From positions 1-13,830 of the forward strand of contig CAADUD010000025.1 of NCBI GenBank assembly GCA_900752095.1: a DNA stretch of 13,830 bases, written 5' to 3'. Shown here in pieces: positions 5,272-13,592 of the stretch (the first letter of the stretch is position 1; every line of letters starts with the position of its first letter). This DNA is from Clostridia bacterium (GTDB taxonomy: Bacteria; Bacillota; Clostridia; TANB77; CAG-508). A model generated the notes under the pieces. That model saw only the letters and a program-made list of their open reading frames with translations. It was not told the DNA's origin and did not search any database. Position numbers and translations under genes: made by a program.

Positions 5272-7557
5272 ATGAGTAAAGAGGATCAAATAAAAGAGAC
5301 AACACAAGAAAAAGAATATTTGAAAGAAACAATAGAAATTATGCAACAACAAATCCAAGAATCAGAAGAAACAATTACAAAATTATACAAAGAATTTGAT
5401 CCAAAATCTGAAGATCCCTATGTTATTGAACATTTAACAGGAATGTACGCAAAGAAATCAAGAGATTTGGCTAGATCTTTAAATGCGCCATATTTTGCAA
5501 GGATTGATTTTCGAGAGGAAGGAGAGCAAAAAGAAAAAGAGATATATATTGGCAAATGTTCTGTATTTAGAAATAATGCTGATCTCCAAGTAATTGATTG
5601 GAGAACGCCAATAGCAAGTCTTTATTATGATGGAAGGTTAGGAAACGTATCATATGAAGCACCAACAGGAGAAGTAAAAGGTGATTTAAGTTTAAAAAGA
5701 GTGTATGATATAGAAAAGGGTGAACTGAAATCTTTTTCAGATGTGGATATTACTACAAATGATGAATTATTAAAACCATACTTATCAGCTTCAGCAGATA
5801 ATAGACTAAAGAATATCATATCCACTATACAGACTGAACAGAACAAAATAATAAGGGCAAAATTGAGAAAACCTATAATAGTACAAGGAGTGGCTGGAAG
5901 TGGTAAAACTACTGTGGCATTACATAGAATTGCATATTTAGCATATGCACATGAAAAAGAGTTAAAGCCGCAAGATTTTCTTATTATAGCACCTAATAAA
6001 TTTTTCTTAGATTATATTTCCGCAATTTTACCAGATTTAGGAGTAGATGATGTTTCGCAGTTAACGTTTGAAGATTTTGCAAAAGAGATAATAGGAAAAG
6101 GAATAAAAATTGAGAATTCAAACTCAAAAATTGCAGATATAGTTAATAATGGAAAAAGTATTGATGATATAGAACAAAGAACCTCGAGATTTAAATCATC
6201 ATTAGAATATAAAAATTTATTAGATGAATATTTAAAAGCAACTCAGTTAGGCTTTTTACCAGATGAAGATTTAAAAGTTGGAGATATAGTTATTCTTTCT
6301 AAAGAAAAATTAAGAGAAGGATTTAATGAGCAATTCCATAGAGAAGAAACTTCTATGGAGGATAGATTTAAAGTTTATGTAAGAAGATTAGGCAGATTTA
6401 TTGCAAACAATCAAGAAATGATAGAAGATTTAATTAGAAGGAAGAGACAATTAGAAATTGAAAAAATAGACCAAAATTTATCAAATGAACAAAGAAAAAA
6501 GAAAAAAATTGAAATATTTGATAAATATGATCCTTGGTTAAAAAAATTAGAAAAAGGTGGTAAAAAATTACTTGCAGAATATGTAAAAAAAGCTGGTAAA
6601 AAATCAGCTTTAGAAATATACAAGGAGTTTGTTGCACAATTAAGAGGACAAACTAATGGTACTATTCCCCAAGACATAGTTACACAGATACAAAAAAAAT
6701 TATTGAGCAATCCACGTAACAAAGAAGTTGAATATGAAGATTTAGCACCACTAATGTATATTCAACATAAAATAAAAGGCACAGATATAGCAAAAAGTGC
6801 TAAACATATTGTTATTGATGAGGCACAAGATTATAGTGAATTTCAATTTGCAGCATTAAAGGATATTTTACAAAACGAAAGTATAACAATATTAGGAGAT
6901 ATAGCACAAGGTATTTATTCATATAGAGGAACTAACGATTGGGATAAGGTAAATGAAGATATTTTTGATGGAAAAGCCCAAGTCCTACAATTAGGAAAAA
7001 GCTATCGTACAACTATGGAAATTATGGAAAAAGGCAATGACGTTATTGATAAGATAAGAGATAGAATCAATGTTAAATTAGGAGAACCTGTTATAAGAAA
7101 GGGTGTACCAGTAAATATTGCAAAACATGATGAAAAAGAATTAGTAGGAACAATTACAAGTAGGATAAATGAATTGTTACAGTCAGATAAAAAGAATATT
7201 GCTGTTATAACAAAAACTTTACAAGAGGCAACAGAGTTATATAAAAAATTAGTAAAAACTAAAGTACCAGCAAATCTTATTTCAGACAAGGCAACCGAAT
7301 ACAAAGGTGGGATAAGTGTTATACCTTCTTATTTATCGAAGGGGCTAGAATTTGATTCTGTTATCTTATCAGATGCCAGCAAAGAAGAATATGGAAATAA
7401 TGAACTAGATGCTAAATTATTATATATTGCAATTACTAGAGCTATGCATACTTTAGATATATACCATACTAGAGAGAGGTCAGAACTATTAACTGAAAGG
7501 GAAAGAGAAAATAAAGATAATAAAAATATTATAGAATTAGAAGATGAAGAAAGGTAA
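5272..7557 (+). CDS. helD: HelD-type superfamily 1 helicase (RNA polymerase-associated)
   Basis: This 761-residue protein has the HelD family layout and length. It begins with an N-terminal charged coiled coil (about residues 1-45). Next comes the HelD-specific YFARIDF...IYIGK and VIDWRTPIASLYYDG region (about 75-125). The Walker A motif is VAGSGKTT with Lys212. A long helical insertion follows (about 360-450), then Walker B VIDEAQD (514-520), GDIAQGIYSYRG, LGKSYRTT, and motif VI IAITRA (719-724). HelD proteins bind RNA polymerase, release it from stalled or DNA-bound states, and in some actinobacteria protect it from rifamycins. ATP hydrolysis residues are intact. AGGAG lies just upstream of the ATG. 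The stop codon is four bases before the next gene's ATG, so it appears to be the first gene of the operon. Whether it belongs functionally to that operon is inference. Confidence 0.92.
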   Translation: MSKEDQIKETTQEKEYLKETIEIMQQQIQESEETITKLYKEFDPKSEDPYVIEHLTGMYAKKSRDLARSLNAPYFARIDFREEGEQKEKEIYIGKCSVFRNNADLQVIDWRTPIASLYYDGRLGNVSYEAPTGEVKGDLSLKRVYDIEKGELKSFSDVDITTNDELLKPYLSASADNRLKNIISTIQTEQNKIIRAKLRKPIIVQGVAGSGKTTVALHRIAYLAYAHEKELKPQDFLIIAPNKFFLDYISAILPDLGVDDVSQLTFEDFAKEIIGKGIKIENSNSKIADIVNNGKSIDDIEQRTSRFKSSLEYKNLLDEYLKATQLGFLPDEDLKVGDIVILSKEKLREGFNEQFHREETSMEDRFKVYVRRLGRFIANNQEMIEDLIRRKRQLEIEKIDQNLSNEQRKKKKIEIFDKYDPWLKKLEKGGKKLLAEYVKKAGKKSALEIYKEFVAQLRGQTNGTIPQDIVTQIQKKLLSNPRNKEVEYEDLAPLMYIQHKIKGTDIAKSAKHIVIDEAQDYSEFQFAALKDILQNESITILGDIAQGIYSYRGTNDWDKVNEDIFDGKAQVLQLGKSYRTTMEIMEKGNDVIDKIRDRINVKLGEPVIRKGVPVNIAKHDEKELVGTITSRINELLQSDKKNIAVITKTLQEATELYKKLVKTKVPANLISDKATEYKGGISVIPSYLSKGLEFDSVILSDASKEEYGNNELDAKLLYIAITRAMHTLDIYHTRERSELLTERERENKDNKNIIELEDEER

Positions 7558-7561
7558 TAAT

Positions 7562-8284
7562 ATGGAAAATATATATTTAAAAGTACCAAGATTAATACAC
7601 TGTTTTGGAAATGAAAATAATATAGTGGATATAAATATGGTAATAAAAATGCTTGAAAGTTCAAAGAACAATATAGTGCCAATAAATACACACAATATTG
7701 ATAATGTTGAAGAATGGGACTTGCTGCCAATTGGATATGGTGATGCAAATTGGAGAGAATTATCAAAAAGAAAAGATACTACTAATTATATTCCTGTTTG
7801 GAATATAAATTTACAAAATTCAGCAGCAGAAGTAATTAGAAGAACTCTTAAAGCAGTTGAAATGGGAGGGAAAAGAGCTGTAAAGTTAGAAGTATTAGAT
7901 TCTAATCATAAATGGAGTATAAATGATGAAGTTGTTAAAGCTACAAAGAAATTGATGGAACAAGATTTAGAAATATGGCCTTTAATCGCACCAGAAAAAG
8001 AAACGATTGATGAATTACTAGATTTAAAATGCCCAATGATAAGAATACTTGGTTCAGAAATATCATCAGGAAATGGAGTTTCTAATAAAACTATCAATGC
8101 TATGAAATATATTAAATCTAAATCAAATACTAAAGTAATGTTGGATGGAGGCGTAGGAAAAGCGGGAGATGTTTATAAAGCACTTATTGAAGGTTTTGAT
8201 AGTGTACTAGTAAACAGTTATCTATTTAAAGAGCATTCACCTGCAGAAGAATTAGATAAAATAGTTAATGTAAAGGTTAAATAA
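7562..8284 (+). CDS. ThiG-like thiazole synthase family TIM barrel
   Basis: This 240-residue (beta/alpha)8 protein is recognisable as ThiG-like from its middle and end: AVKLEVLD, LEIWPLIAPEKETIDELL, IRILGSEISSGNGVSN, VMLDGGVG and FDSVLVNSYLF. ThiG condenses deoxyxylulose phosphate, dehydroglycine and the ThiS thiocarboxylate to thiazole phosphate. Its Schiff-base Lys, a Glu two residues later and a downstream Asp correspond here to Lys108, Glu110 and Asp195, with spacing close to true ThiG, so chemistry on a keto sugar phosphate is plausible. The N-terminus (VPRLIHCFG and onward) is unlike ThiG, which normally has a GTGKY segment. No thiS, thiF or thiH is present in the window. I chose the ATG at 7562 (AGAAAGG seven bases upstream) over 7544. 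Its TAA overlaps the next ATG in TAATG, implying coupled translation. Confidence 0.75.
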   Translation: MENIYLKVPRLIHCFGNENNIVDINMVIKMLESSKNNIVPINTHNIDNVEEWDLLPIGYGDANWRELSKRKDTTNYIPVWNINLQNSAAEVIRRTLKAVEMGGKRAVKLEVLDSNHKWSINDEVVKATKKLMEQDLEIWPLIAPEKETIDELLDLKCPMIRILGSEISSGNGVSNKTINAMKYIKSKSNTKVMLDGGVGKAGDVYKALIEGFDSVLVNSYLFKEHSPAEELDKIVNVKVK

Positions 8285-9255
8285 TGGGAAAAATTGAATT
8301 ATATTTTTTAAATTATAAACTTAATATTTATTTGGATAATTTGTTATTGAAAAGATTTTCAGAATTTTGGAAATCTTTTCTAACAAAAGATTCTCAATTT
8401 AATATTACTGATGAATGGAACATTCATTTTATTAATTCAAGCAATACCAGTACACAAGTAAATTATGAAACAAGACAAATTTACCATTATCATAATAGTG
8501 TATGTGATTTAACTGAATTAAATAATTTAATAAGAGAGACTATAGTTAAGCTATCTGCTATGGATGGAGTAGTATGGCTTCATTGCTCTGGTTTTATGCT
8601 TGACAATAAAACGTATTTAGTTATAGGGAACAAAGGAGATGGAAAAACTACAATGTTACTAAATATGATTAATAAAGGAGCAAAGTTTCTAGGAAATGAT
8701 CAATTGCCTATTTTTGAGCATAATAAAAAAATATGTACTTACTTGTGGAGACCAGATATAAAAATATCTATGGACTATGCAGTTGAAATGGGAATAACCA
8801 ATAAAAAACAGACAGCCAAAGAAGAAAAAATATTATATCTTGTAAATAATAAAATTCCATACGGTTTTATAAATGCAAAAAAAATGTCAGAGAGAATTAG
8901 AAAAAAAATTACTTTACCAGATAAAGAAATGAAAATAACTATGCCATTAAATAAAAAAAATCAAATAGATTATTTAATTTTTTTAGATAAAGAACAAATT
9001 TTAGATGAATATAAAGAAAATAATATTTTAAATAAAATAAAAGATGATCAAGAAACGATATTAGCATATAAACTTAAAAATATGGAAAAATATATGCCAT
9101 ATTGGAATAAAAGAATAAAACAAATAAAATTAGATAAAGATGCATATAAAGTAAACGAAGCTATTATTGATGAATTAACTAAACAGACTAAAAAAATAAT
9201 ATGTGGAAATAGAATGAAATTTGATTATGTTTGGAATGAAATTAATCAATTTTGA
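8284..9255 (+). CDS. HPr kinase-like P-loop protein
   Basis: This 323-residue protein has an HprK-related core: VVWLHCSGFMLDNKTYLVIG, then Walker A GNKGDGKTT (115-123), then LLNMINKGAKFLGNDQ, which mirrors the LHAS...GxSGxGKS...LxxRG...xDD order of HPr kinase/phosphorylase. The usual N-terminal HprK domain is replaced by about 95 residues that I do not recognise. After residue 190 the protein is Lys-rich and helical. Related proteins of unknown phosphorylation target occur in peptide-modification and other small clusters, often beside a nucleotidyltransferase, as here. It is probably a cytosolic kinase acting on a protein, peptide or metabolite. It overlaps the ThiG-like stop by one base, and its TGA lies 11 bases before the next ATG. 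Confidence 0.7.
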   Translation: MGKIELYFLNYKLNIYLDNLLLKRFSEFWKSFLTKDSQFNITDEWNIHFINSSNTSTQVNYETRQIYHYHNSVCDLTELNNLIRETIVKLSAMDGVVWLHCSGFMLDNKTYLVIGNKGDGKTTMLLNMINKGAKFLGNDQLPIFEHNKKICTYLWRPDIKISMDYAVEMGITNKKQTAKEEKILYLVNNKIPYGFINAKKMSERIRKKITLPDKEMKITMPLNKKNQIDYLIFLDKEQILDEYKENNILNKIKDDQETILAYKLKNMEKYMPYWNKRIKQIKLDKDAYKVNEAIIDELTKQTKKIICGNRMKFDYVWNEINQF

Positions 9256-9266
9256 AAGGAGAAAAA

Positions 9267-10298
9267 ATGGTAAGTAGTTATTCGGAGAAAGCAATGAAAT
9301 TTATGGAAAAAAATTTTGAAAAAATCGTAGATAAAAATAGCTTTATAAGTGTATCAGTAGGGGGCTCTGTTGCAAGGGGCTATGCACAAGACAAGTCAGA
9401 TATAGATTTAATATGTATATCTATAATAGAAAAGAAATATAAAAAAATATTTGAGAACATATGTGAATTTCCAGTAGAAATCCACATTATTCCTGTCCAA
9501 TATATCTATGCGTTGGTAGAAAGTGTGAAGAAATATTCAAACTTAAATTATGAACTACCTGAATGCATAGATATATTTAGTATGGGAGCAAAAAAATGTA
9601 ATTTGATAGAAAGAAAACAAGATGATATATTGAAATTATTTTCTAATTGGAGAGAAATTAAGAAGATTACTGATTCAATAATTCTATTTGAAAATGAAAA
9701 AAATTTTCTAACTAATTTGAAAAAATCTGTTAAGGATACTAAATTTTATGATGTAGTATATGAAGAATTTGAAAGTAATATGAATCAATATTCAAACATA
9801 GACAAATTAATAAATATGCTAAAACTATATTCTTTATATATCGGTAAAATATTTTCTAAAGTATTATGGACTGATTTATACTTGGATAATGAATATAATA
9901 ACCAAATAAAGAAATATATATTAAAAAATATTTTAATTGATAAAGATAATATAAAATATTTTTACAAGTGGGAAAAAAGAGAATATGATTTAATAATAAA
10001 AAGACATTCCAAAATTGAATGTGAGTTCTGCAAAAGTGATTATTTACAATGCAATATTATGAGATGTATTCATGATTATATTAATGATGCTAAAAAAGCA
10101 AGCGATAATAAATTAGAATTAGGGGAACTACTTTCTATAAAAAAAGTTGTAGAATATGTTAAATTATTGTATAAAAAATTAAATATCAAGGATAATGAGC
10201 TAGACGTTATCGATAGCAAAATAATGATAAGTGATGAAACAGTAAATAATATATGGAATTTAATTAAGGAGGAATGTAAGATAAATGCTTGTAAATAA
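9267..10298 (+). CDS. Nucleotidyltransferase-domain protein
   Basis: This 343-residue protein begins with a pol-beta-type nucleotidyltransferase (MNT-like) domain. SVSVGGSVARGYAQDKSDIDL supplies the GGS motif (32-34) and the catalytic pair Asp45 and Asp47. The nearby VEIHII strand (no Asp) may carry the third acidic position as Glu. The remaining 220 residues are helical, with several Cys (EFCKSDYLQCNIMRC), and I cannot assign them. The family transfers NMP groups to small molecules, proteins or RNA. It also includes antitoxin partners of HEPN toxins, but no HEPN gene is adjacent. I chose ATG 9267, which has AAAGGAG five bases upstream, over a TTG at 9252. It overlaps the next gene by 14 bases. 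Confidence 0.75.
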   Translation: MVSSYSEKAMKFMEKNFEKIVDKNSFISVSVGGSVARGYAQDKSDIDLICISIIEKKYKKIFENICEFPVEIHIIPVQYIYALVESVKKYSNLNYELPECIDIFSMGAKKCNLIERKQDDILKLFSNWREIKKITDSIILFENEKNFLTNLKKSVKDTKFYDVVYEEFESNMNQYSNIDKLINMLKLYSLYIGKIFSKVLWTDLYLDNEYNNQIKKYILKNILIDKDNIKYFYKWEKREYDLIIKRHSKIECEFCKSDYLQCNIMRCIHDYINDAKKASDNKLELGELLSIKKVVEYVKLLYKKLNIKDNELDVIDSKIMISDETVNNIWNLIKEECKINACK

Positions 10299-11019
10299 TA
10301 AGAAAATACAATTAGATAAAGCAAAAGAAAATACAATTATATTATCAGAAATAAAAGAGAATTTTATTATCTTGGATGATAATACATATCCGGATAAGAA
10401 AAATATAAATAGAATAGGTAAAGAAATTAGTAAGTATGATTACAAAGTTAAAATATTAAGTATAAATAATTTAGTGGAAAAAGTAAGAAATTATTTATAT
10501 CTAAAAAATATCAATTTAAAAGATTACACTATAGTAACAGTAGGAGAGGGAGGAAAGCAAGTTTTTAAAGCCTTAAATAAAGAAGCATTAGAGGTTATAG
10601 AAATAAAATGGAGTAGAAATTGGAAAAGCGAAATTTCAAATGAATTTATAACAAATATAGAGGCTTTTAATTTTAAATCCAAAAATATAATACTTATAGA
10701 AGATGTTATTGCTACAGGTGAAACTCTATATAATATAATATTTGAAATAAATAGGAAAGGAGGCAATATAAAGAAAATTATTTGTGCTATTATAAATGAA
10801 AGTTCTCCACTTATAGATAAAAGTTTTGCAGAAACAATAGTGGCTGCAAAAATAATAAGTAAAGATAGTGAAAATCCTTTTTGGTATCCAGCAATATATA
10901 GTACAAGACATTTATTTTATGGAGATGAAGAAATGCCAAAATTTTATGAGGTACTGAATGATAAATATTTTAAAGAGGATAAAATAGAAAAGGAAATAAA
11001 AAAAATGAGGAGTGAGTAA
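10285..11019 (+). CDS. Type I phosphoribosyltransferase-like protein
   Basis: This 244-residue protein has the PRPP-binding loop IILIEDVIATGETL (acidic pair Glu139-Asp140, then TGET at 144-147), preceded by a beta strand, as in orotate and other type I phosphoribosyltransferases. An earlier strand with TIVTVGEGGKQVF (about 85-97) may be the pyrophosphate loop. The C-terminal part has FWYPAIYSTRHLFYGDEEMP, which I do not recognise from a known enzyme. Purine and pyrimidine salvage enzymes differ in their acceptor region, so the acceptor here is unknown. Within this operon it could add a ribose-5-phosphate to a base-like or heterocyclic intermediate, or act as a PRPP hydrolase or sensor. The ATG is 12 bases after AAGGAGG. 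The stop is two bases before the GTG of the radical SAM gene. Confidence 0.75.
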   Translation: MLVNNKKIQLDKAKENTIILSEIKENFIILDDNTYPDKKNINRIGKEISKYDYKVKILSINNLVEKVRNYLYLKNINLKDYTIVTVGEGGKQVFKALNKEALEVIEIKWSRNWKSEISNEFITNIEAFNFKSKNIILIEDVIATGETLYNIIFEINRKGGNIKKIICAIINESSPLIDKSFAETIVAAKIISKDSENPFWYPAIYSTRHLFYGDEEMPKFYEVLNDKYFKEDKIEKEIKKMRSE

Positions 11020-11021
11020 AT

Positions 11022-12455
11022 GTGTTAGAAATGTCAAAACATTTTGTTGATGTTAAAGCTAATGATGGCAATATATATGCTTATAATTCTATTTTTGGAA
11101 ATTTGACTAAACTATCTAAAAAAGAGATAGAATTAATAGGACAAATAAACAAAGGTGAAAAAATAAATGAAGAAAATTATAAAAATGAAATAAAAAAATT
11201 AAAAGATAAAAATTTTATAAAAACCGTAGAAGATGAGTATGAACTTATAAAACCAATATTGCAAAATTACAAGGAAGATGTAATAAATGGAAAAAGTATA
11301 ACCAAATTGTTATTATATGTTACAGGAAATTGTATGTTAAGATGTTCATATTGCTATATTGATGATGCACAAGATATGGATGTAACAAAAAGTAATGGCC
11401 TAAATTGCAGTAAGGCTAATATGTCATGGGATGTTGCTAAAAAAGCAATTGATACATTTTATGAAATTATTACAAAAAATAAGCAAAAAAAAGTACATAT
11501 TAGATTTCATGGTGGAGAACCATTTATTAATTTTAAAGTTATCAAACAATCTATTGAATATATTAATGAAAAATTTAAAGACATAGAAGTAGTATTTCAT
11601 ACTAATACAAACGCTATAGTTATGACAGATGAGGTAATTAATTATTGGATAGAAAAGAGTAATTGTGGCAAGCATTCTACTGATTTAGAAATTAGTATAG
11701 ATGGACCAAAAGAATGCCACGATCGATTAAGAAAATTTCCTAATGGAAATGGTAGTTATGATAAAGCTATAGAAGTTATAAAAAAACTAATTGATAGAGG
11801 ATACCCAACTGATAAAATAAACATAGCAGCGACTTTAAATAAATACAATTATAAAAATTTAAAGGAACTTATAGATGTAGCCAAAAGTATAGGATTAAAA
11901 TCAGTTGAAATAAATACACTAATTTTTGAAAGTGAATACGATTTCTTGGACAAAGTAGAGGATAGAATTAATTGCTTGGTTGAAGCTAGAATATACGGAG
12001 CTGAACAAGGAATACAAGTTACAGGAAAATGGTTTAAACTTTTAGAAAGGTTATATAAACCAGTTCTAAATTACTGTGGAAGAATGGGACAACAATTTGC
12101 AGTAGATTTAGATGGAAATGTATTTTTGTGTACTGGATATTTCAGAAATTTCGGTAAAATTGAAAATTGGGAGCAAATCATAAAGGATAAAGAATATATT
12201 AATCTAGCACTAAGAATAGTTGGACAATTACCAGAGTGTAAAAATTGCCCTATAGAATGTGTTTGTGCTGGAGGATGCCCAGCTTCTGCTGAAAGTTCTT
12301 ATGGAAGCTTTTATTCAAAAGAAAGTAAAGAATGTGAGTTTAGAACTAAAATGGTACAAGCTTTAATAAAGAATATTGATAAAGTTTCAAAAATTGATTT
12401 AGATGAGGTTGATTCATCTTATGTGCCAACCTTAGAAAAATATAAAAGAATATAA
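11022..12455 (+). CDS. Radical SAM/SPASM domain enzyme
   Basis: This 477-residue enzyme has the radical SAM cluster motif CMLRCSYC (Cys104, 108 and 111), which binds the SAM-cleaving [4Fe-4S] cluster, followed by a glycine-rich FHGGEP. The C-terminal SPASM domain has Cys352 (CGRMGQQFAVDLDG), Cys370, then Cys406, 409, 413, 415, 419 (CPIECVCAGGC) and Cys438, enough for two auxiliary clusters. Residues 1-90 look like a small winged-helix module (YAYNSIFGNLTKLS...LKDKNFIKT) of the kind that precedes the core in peptide-modifying SPASM enzymes. This suggests a peptide or protein substrate, but no precursor peptide gene is visible nearby. The start is GTG at 11022, nine bases after GGAG. An overlapping ATG at 11020 meets a stop at once, and a later ATG at 11031 is badly spaced. 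Oxygen sensitivity fits an anaerobic host. Confidence 0.92.
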   Translation: MLEMSKHFVDVKANDGNIYAYNSIFGNLTKLSKKEIELIGQINKGEKINEENYKNEIKKLKDKNFIKTVEDEYELIKPILQNYKEDVINGKSITKLLLYVTGNCMLRCSYCYIDDAQDMDVTKSNGLNCSKANMSWDVAKKAIDTFYEIITKNKQKKVHIRFHGGEPFINFKVIKQSIEYINEKFKDIEVVFHTNTNAIVMTDEVINYWIEKSNCGKHSTDLEISIDGPKECHDRLRKFPNGNGSYDKAIEVIKKLIDRGYPTDKINIAATLNKYNYKNLKELIDVAKSIGLKSVEINTLIFESEYDFLDKVEDRINCLVEARIYGAEQGIQVTGKWFKLLERLYKPVLNYCGRMGQQFAVDLDGNVFLCTGYFRNFGKIENWEQIIKDKEYINLALRIVGQLPECKNCPIECVCAGGCPASAESSYGSFYSKESKECEFRTKMVQALIKNIDKVSKIDLDEVDSSYVPTLEKYKRI

Positions 12456-12476
12456 AAATGGAAAGGAATGACAAAA

Positions 12477-13574
12477 ATGAAATCAAAGTGTGTAGTATTA
12501 GAAGAAAAAGAAAAAATTAATGTTAAAGAGGTAGAAGTACCAGAATTAAAGGAAGGTTTATTAATAAAAGTTTATGCTTGTGGAGTTTGTGGAACAGATC
12601 CTCATGTATATGCAGGAAGATTTAAAGCAACACAATATCCATCTGTATTAGGTCATGAATTGTATGGAGAAATAATAGAAGTATCAAAAAATTGTGATGT
12701 AGAATGTATTAATGGGGAAATGAAAGTGGGAGATGTAGTAGCTTTAGTTCCAGGAAAGTCATGTGGAGTTTGTCCATATTGTAAAGAATTGCCAGAAGAA
12801 GAACAAATATGCCCACATAGAACAACATATGGCTTAAATGTACCTATGGACAAATATCCTGTTTTAGGAGGAGGATATTCAGAATACGCAATTATATTGA
12901 ATGGGTTTAAAGTATATAAGGTAAACAAAGATTGGAAATTTGGTTATGGAACTTTGCTTGAACCAGTTGCTGTTACAACAAAAGCTGTAGAAAAAGGTTT
13001 GAAAAATGCAGAAAAAACATTAAATAGAGAGTTAAATATTGTTATACAAGGAGCTGGAACAATAGGGCTATTTATAGCAATACAATTAAAAAATATGGGA
13101 TATAATCCATACATTATAGATATAAGAAAAAATAGAATAGAAACTGCTAAAAAATTAGGAATAAATAGAGCAATATTAATGGAAAATATTGAAACAACTA
13201 TAAAAAGCATACAGAGTGAAAGCATGGGATTGGGTGCAGATTTAGTGTATGAGTGTGCTGGAACGTTGGAAGCATTTAATCAATCAAAAGAATTGGTTAG
13301 AAGAGGAGGTACAATTATAGAAATGGGCAATTTCGCAGATACAGGGGAAACTAGTATAAGCCCAAGTGTTATCTGTAGAAGTGAACATAAATATGTTGGC
13401 TCTGTTTTAGCAACAGCTAAGTACTATAAATTAGCAGAAGAAGTTTTAGATTCTGTAAAAGAGCATTATGAAGATATTATATGTCCAATATATAGTTTAG
13501 ATGAAGCTCAAAATGCAATTGATAATGTAGCAAATATAAAACAAGGTTTAAAAACAATAATTAAATGTAATTAA
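12477..13574 (+). CDS. Zinc-dependent medium-chain alcohol dehydrogenase
   Basis: This 365-residue NAD(P)-dependent dehydrogenase of the MDR family is similar in layout to threonine and sorbitol dehydrogenases. ACGVCGTDPH (catalytic-zinc Cys38) is followed by LGHELYGEI (His60-Glu61). The structural-zinc lobe is CGVCPYCKELPEEEQICPH, shorter in cysteines than the classic four-Cys pattern, with a His after the last Cys. The Rossmann motif is GAGTIGLFIA followed by YIIDIRKNR, whose Asp suggests NAD preference. It would oxidise a secondary alcohol, or reduce a ketone, on an intermediate that the next gene's aminotransferase could then aminate. I chose ATG 12477 (AAAGGA ten bases upstream) over ATG 12468, which touches the Shine-Dalgarno sequence. 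Confidence 0.9.
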   Translation: MKSKCVVLEEKEKINVKEVEVPELKEGLLIKVYACGVCGTDPHVYAGRFKATQYPSVLGHELYGEIIEVSKNCDVECINGEMKVGDVVALVPGKSCGVCPYCKELPEEEQICPHRTTYGLNVPMDKYPVLGGGYSEYAIILNGFKVYKVNKDWKFGYGTLLEPVAVTTKAVEKGLKNAEKTLNRELNIVIQGAGTIGLFIAIQLKNMGYNPYIIDIRKNRIETAKKLGINRAILMENIETTIKSIQSESMGLGADLVYECAGTLEAFNQSKELVRRGGTIIEMGNFADTGETSISPSVICRSEHKYVGSVLATAKYYKLAEEVLDSVKEHYEDIICPIYSLDEAQNAIDNVANIKQGLKTIIKCN

Positions 13575-13592
13575 GAAAGGGTGAATAGAATA

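Noticed and set aside
7329..7766. 145-codon minus-strand frame opposite helD and the ThiG-like gene
   Set aside because: It is Leu/Ser/Tyr-rich, as antisense of AT-rich genes usually is. It lies across two well-supported genes and has no ribosome binding site.
9267..10298. MNT/HEPN toxin-antitoxin module
   Set aside because: The nucleotidyltransferase motif is present, but the protein is far longer than MNT antitoxins and no HEPN toxin gene is adjacent.
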